A stretch of DNA of 6,892 nucleotides from Fidelibacterota bacterium (GTDB lineage: Bacteria > Fidelibacterota > Marinisomatia > Marinisomatales > TCS56): contig JABMPO010000050.1 in assembly GCA_013203015.1 (NCBI GenBank), positions 1-6,892 of the forward strand, read 5' to 3'. This document shows, one piece after another, positions 4,231 through 6,892 of this stretch. The notes under the pieces were generated by a model. It had not been told where the DNA came from. It saw only the letters and a list, made by a program, of their open reading frames with translations, and did no database searches. A program made the position numbers and the translations under genes. The stretch's first letter is position 1; each line of letters begins with the position of its first letter.

Positions 4231-6892
4231 TTAATCCTCTATCGTCTTTGAAAACAATTTAACAATTTGCAAACCAAATTTCTTCGATAATATCAACGTT
4301 TCACTGTTTAATTCAAAGCTAAACTGATTGTGTTTATTAACGCTGAAGCGATAGGGTCGCCCCATTGATTTTAACAGAGTTTCCAAACTGGACATCATCT
4401 CCACCGGATCATGAAAACGTGTGTTTTGAGTAACTGTTCCGCTAATTAATTCAGAATCGATATTTAATGTGCTTAAACCACTGCCAATGGACAAAATGCG
4501 CAGGCGGGACACGGTGAATAGATTCCGGACTTCTTCCGGAAAGCGACCGTATCGATCACGGATTTCTTCAACAATTTGGTTGAGACTTTCAAGCGTGTCA
4601 GCTGCCACCAGTTTTTGATAAAATAAAAGACGGTCCTGAACAATGCTCATATATTCGGCCGGAAACAAGGCTTCGCCACCGAAGATAATACGTGCCGACA
4701 CAAGTTCTTTTTTCTGATTACCAAGAGCATCATCAATGGCGTCTTTTAAAATCTTACAGTAAAGCTCAAACCCCACCGTGGATATTTGCCCGCTCTGCTC
4801 AAACCCAAACAGATTACCGGCGCCCCTGATTTCTAAGTCCTTGAGAGCGATATCATAGCCCGACCCCAGATTTGAGTAAAATTCGATTGCCTTAAGGCGT
4901 TGATAGGCTTTTTGAGAAAGTTTGAGTTTTTTTGGTATTACCAGCAGACAATAGGCTTGTCGATTACTGCGACCTACCCGGCCCCTGATCTGGTAGGTTT
5001 GAGCAAGACCGAAGCGCTGAGCATCGTCGATAATAACTGTATTTACGTTGGCAATATCGAGCCCCGACTCAATGATGGTCGTGCAAACCAGTAAATCTAT
5101 TTTACCATCAAAAAAATCCAGCATGGTTGTTTCCAGCAAACGACTATTCATTTGACCACTGGCAATTGCGATACTTTTTTCTGGAAAATAGTTTTGAATC
5201 TGCTCCTGGTAGAAAGGTAAGGTTTCGATATTGTTGTGCAGGAAAAAAGCCTGGCCACCACGGTCAAATTCACGCCGTAGTGCTTTAAAGATTTCTGCCC
5301 AATTAAAATAATGAATCGATGTGCGGATTGGCAAACGTTCCTTTGGTGGCGTCTCTATTTTGCTGATATCACGGATGCCGATCAACGATTGTTGTAGGGT
5401 GCGGGGAATTGGTGTGGCCGTTAAAGTCATCACGTCCACATTCTTCCGCAGTTGTTTTATTCGTTCTTTATGCCTTACACCGAAACGATGTTCTTCATCA
5501 ACAATTAGTAATCCCAGGCGGGGAATTTTCACATCTGATGATAACAAACGGTGTGTACCGACGATTAAATCAATCTTACCGCTGGCAAGATCTGCCACAA
5601 TCTGCTTTTGTTCTTTAGGGCTGCGAAATCGTGATAGCATTTTGACCCTGACGGCGATTGGGTTAAGTCGGTTTTTAGAGGTGAGGTAGTGTTGGTTCAC
5701 TAAAATGGTTGTTGGTGCCAGAAAGGCTACTTTATAGCCGCTGCTGATAACACTAATTGCTGCGCGCAACGCCACCTCCGTTTTTCCGAACCCTACATCA
5801 CCACAGATCAGTCGATCCATGGGGGTTATTTTTTCAAAATCCTTAAGCGAGTTTTGAATTGCCAGCGCCTGATCGGGGGTTTCCTCATACGGAAAAGAAG
5901 CTTTTAGCTCATCAACCAATTCTTGATCCGGTTGATAGGTAAATCCACGTGGCTGGCTGCGCTGGGCGTATAAGTCAATCAGCTCTTTTACGACGGCAGC
6001 GGCCGAGTTGCGGGTTTTTAATTTTTGGCGCTCCCAGTGGGAAGTACCGAGTTGTGAAAGCTTGGGATTCGACTCACCTGCAGAAATATATTTATGAACG
6101 CGTGAAAATTTATCTATGGGAACATAAACAGTGCCGTTATCGGCAAACTCGATACGGATGCACTCCTGAACAACAGTTTTACCTTTGATCTGCTTTAGGC
6201 CGCGATACAGACCAACCCCAAAATCCTGATGAACGAGGAGGTCGCCCCAGTCCAGAGAATCGAGTGATCCGATTGGTTTATGAGTTGAACCGCCGGTAAT
6301 TCCGGCCCATTGCCGCCGCGGTTTAGTTGATACCTGAAATAATTCTCCATAAGTAAAACAAGCCAGGTTGTATTCCGGCAGAACAAAACCTTGCTGCAAA
6401 GGTAGTTGTAATAAAAGAAAATTTGGACCAAACCTTTTCTCTAAAATTGTACGTTGTTCCAAAGTGCTAAACAAAAGGAAAAGATGCTCGTGGCCCAACT
6501 GTTCAGCGGCACGCTCAACTACAGCTTTTTTTGTCTCCCAACTGTGATGGGCGAAGCTATTGGTCTGGCAGATAATATGATCAACTTGACCGCCACCGTT
6601 GATATGGATGGTGATTTCACCTGAATTTTCGGTAAGTTCAATGAAAGTAAATTTATTCGGCAAAACCTCTGACAGGGGCACCAGCTTATCTGTCGGAGCT
6701 GTGGGAGGGGGGGGGATTTCATAGATTGATAGAGTTTGTACGGTTCTCTGCGAAAGGGGGTTGAAAGATCGCAGGGATTCTATTTCGTTGCCAAAGAACT
6801 CTATCCGGGTCGGCAATCCGGCCGACAAAGTAAAAACATCCACAATTCCGCCCCGCACTGAAAAGGATTTTGGCGTGTGTACATGATCAACC
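4231..6892 (-). CDS. mfd: Transcription-repair coupling factor Mfd (C-terminal 886 residues, cut by window edge)
   Basis: Mfd is a DNA translocase that removes RNA polymerase stalled at lesions and recruits UvrA. The frame is open to the right edge (first visible residues VDHVHTPKSFSVRGGIVDVF), so the GTG near 6858 is internal. In visible numbering, 1-200 covers the end of the UvrB-homology region and the linker. The CarD-like RNA-polymerase-interacting domain is at about 214-271 (LLVHQDFGVGLYRG). RecG-like helicase motifs follow: Walker A GDVGFGKT (364-371), DEEH (465-468), TATPIPRT (491-498), motif V ESGLDIAN, motif VI QIRGRVGR (634-641). The TRG motif (666-701) ends RGAGNLFGFEQSG, then comes domain D7 to the stop. 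Full-length Mfd is usually near 1100-1150 residues, so roughly 200-260 N-terminal residues are missing. A C9 run (6707-6715) encodes prolines in IPPPP. The PPIase gene starts 8 nt downstream. Confidence 0.97.
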   Translation of the reverse strand, partial: VDHVHTPKSFSVRGGIVDVFTLSAGLPTRIEFFGNEIESLRSFNPLSQRTVQTLSIYEIPPPPTAPTDKLVPLSEVLPNKFTFIELTENSGEITIHINGGGQVDHIICQTNSFAHHSWETKKAVVERAAEQLGHEHLFLLFSTLEQRTILEKRFGPNFLLLQLPLQQGFVLPEYNLACFTYGELFQVSTKPRRQWAGITGGSTHKPIGSLDSLDWGDLLVHQDFGVGLYRGLKQIKGKTVVQECIRIEFADNGTVYVPIDKFSRVHKYISAGESNPKLSQLGTSHWERQKLKTRNSAAAVVKELIDLYAQRSQPRGFTYQPDQELVDELKASFPYEETPDQALAIQNSLKDFEKITPMDRLICGDVGFGKTEVALRAAISVISSGYKVAFLAPTTILVNQHYLTSKNRLNPIAVRVKMLSRFRSPKEQKQIVADLASGKIDLIVGTHRLLSSDVKIPRLGLLIVDEEHRFGVRHKERIKQLRKNVDVMTLTATPIPRTLQQSLIGIRDISKIETPPKERLPIRTSIHYFNWAEIFKALRREFDRGGQAFFLHNNIETLPFYQEQIQNYFPEKSIAIASGQMNSRLLETTMLDFFDGKIDLLVCTTIIESGLDIANVNTVIIDDAQRFGLAQTYQIRGRVGRSNRQAYCLLVIPKKLKLSQKAYQRLKAIEFYSNLGSGYDIALKDLEIRGAGNLFGFEQSGQISTVGFELYCKILKDAIDDALGNQKKELVSARIIFGGEALFPAEYMSIVQDRLLFYQKLVAADTLESLNQIVEEIRDRYGRFPEEVRNLFTVSRLRILSIGSGLSTLNIDSELISGTVTQNTRFHDPVEMMSSLETLLKSMGRPYRFSVNKHNQFSFELNSETLILSKKFGLQIVKLFSKTIED
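6707..6715 (-). repeat. Nine-base C homopolymer inside mfd
   Basis: The coding strand has nine consecutive C residues within codons for IPPPP. The frame is intact on both sides as assembled. Such tracts are prone to polymerase slippage and sequencing error; a one-base change would truncate Mfd early. Confidence 0.9.

Noticed and set aside
5321..5689. Plus-strand open frame of 122 codons within mfd
   Set aside because: Antisense to the conserved helicase motifs of Mfd, with no family resemblance.
6195..6431. Minus-strand 78-codon frame inside mfd
   Set aside because: Out of frame with the continuous Mfd reading frame, which is intact across this stretch; no sign of a real frameshift.
4231..6858. 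Treating the GTG near 6858 as the true mfd start
   Set aside because: The same frame continues to the window edge with Mfd-like residues (HTPKSFSVRGGIVDVF), so the start lies outside the window.
1..6892. Mobile element, CRISPR array, toxin-antitoxin, tRNA or rRNA genes
   Set aside because: No transposase or integrase motifs, terminal repeats, regularly spaced repeats or structural RNA signatures were seen; the coding content is conserved housekeeping.

Overview
The window carries conserved housekeeping genes from a Gram-negative bacterium. All clear genes read leftward on the minus strand. The evidence for a diderm cell is a SurA-type periplasmic chaperone with a signal peptide and a lipoprotein PPIase with a lipobox. 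The pairing of mfd with two parvulin genes, the moderate GC content and the weak, variable Shine-Dalgarno sites would fit a lineage in or near the FCB group (for example Marinimicrobia or Calditrichota-like). That placement is an inference from memory of gene order, not a result.

Layout from right to left, in transcription order. The 3' portion of mfd (4231-6892, cut by the window edge) is followed after 8 nt by a single-parvulin lipoprotein gene (3407-4222). That gene overlaps a two-parvulin surA-like gene (2124-3410) by an ATGA junction. These three form a probable operon ending at about 2124. Next is a 387-bp non-coding gap (1737-2123), then dnaN (621-1736), a 69-bp spacer, and the 5' part of recF (1-551, cut by the left edge).

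The 387-bp gap is the most informative part of the window. It holds six DnaA-box-like 9-mers in the same orientation, two of them directly abutting. Beside these is a 47-bp segment with a single G/C base, on the dnaN side. This is the layout expected of a chromosomal replication origin (boxes, then unwinding element, then dnaN). Here, however, the gene on the far side of the origin is surA rather than dnaA, and it reads into the origin. The gap also holds inverted repeats, a possible dnaN promoter and an unrecognised 52-codon ORF on the plus strand.

Functionally the window joins replication and repair (beta clamp, RecF gap-repair loader, Mfd transcription-coupled repair translocase) to envelope protein folding (SurA-like and PrsA-like PPIases). 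I see no mobile element, CRISPR array, tRNA or rRNA, and no sign of a new defence or biosynthetic system. The putative oriC and its gene context are the points to follow up.
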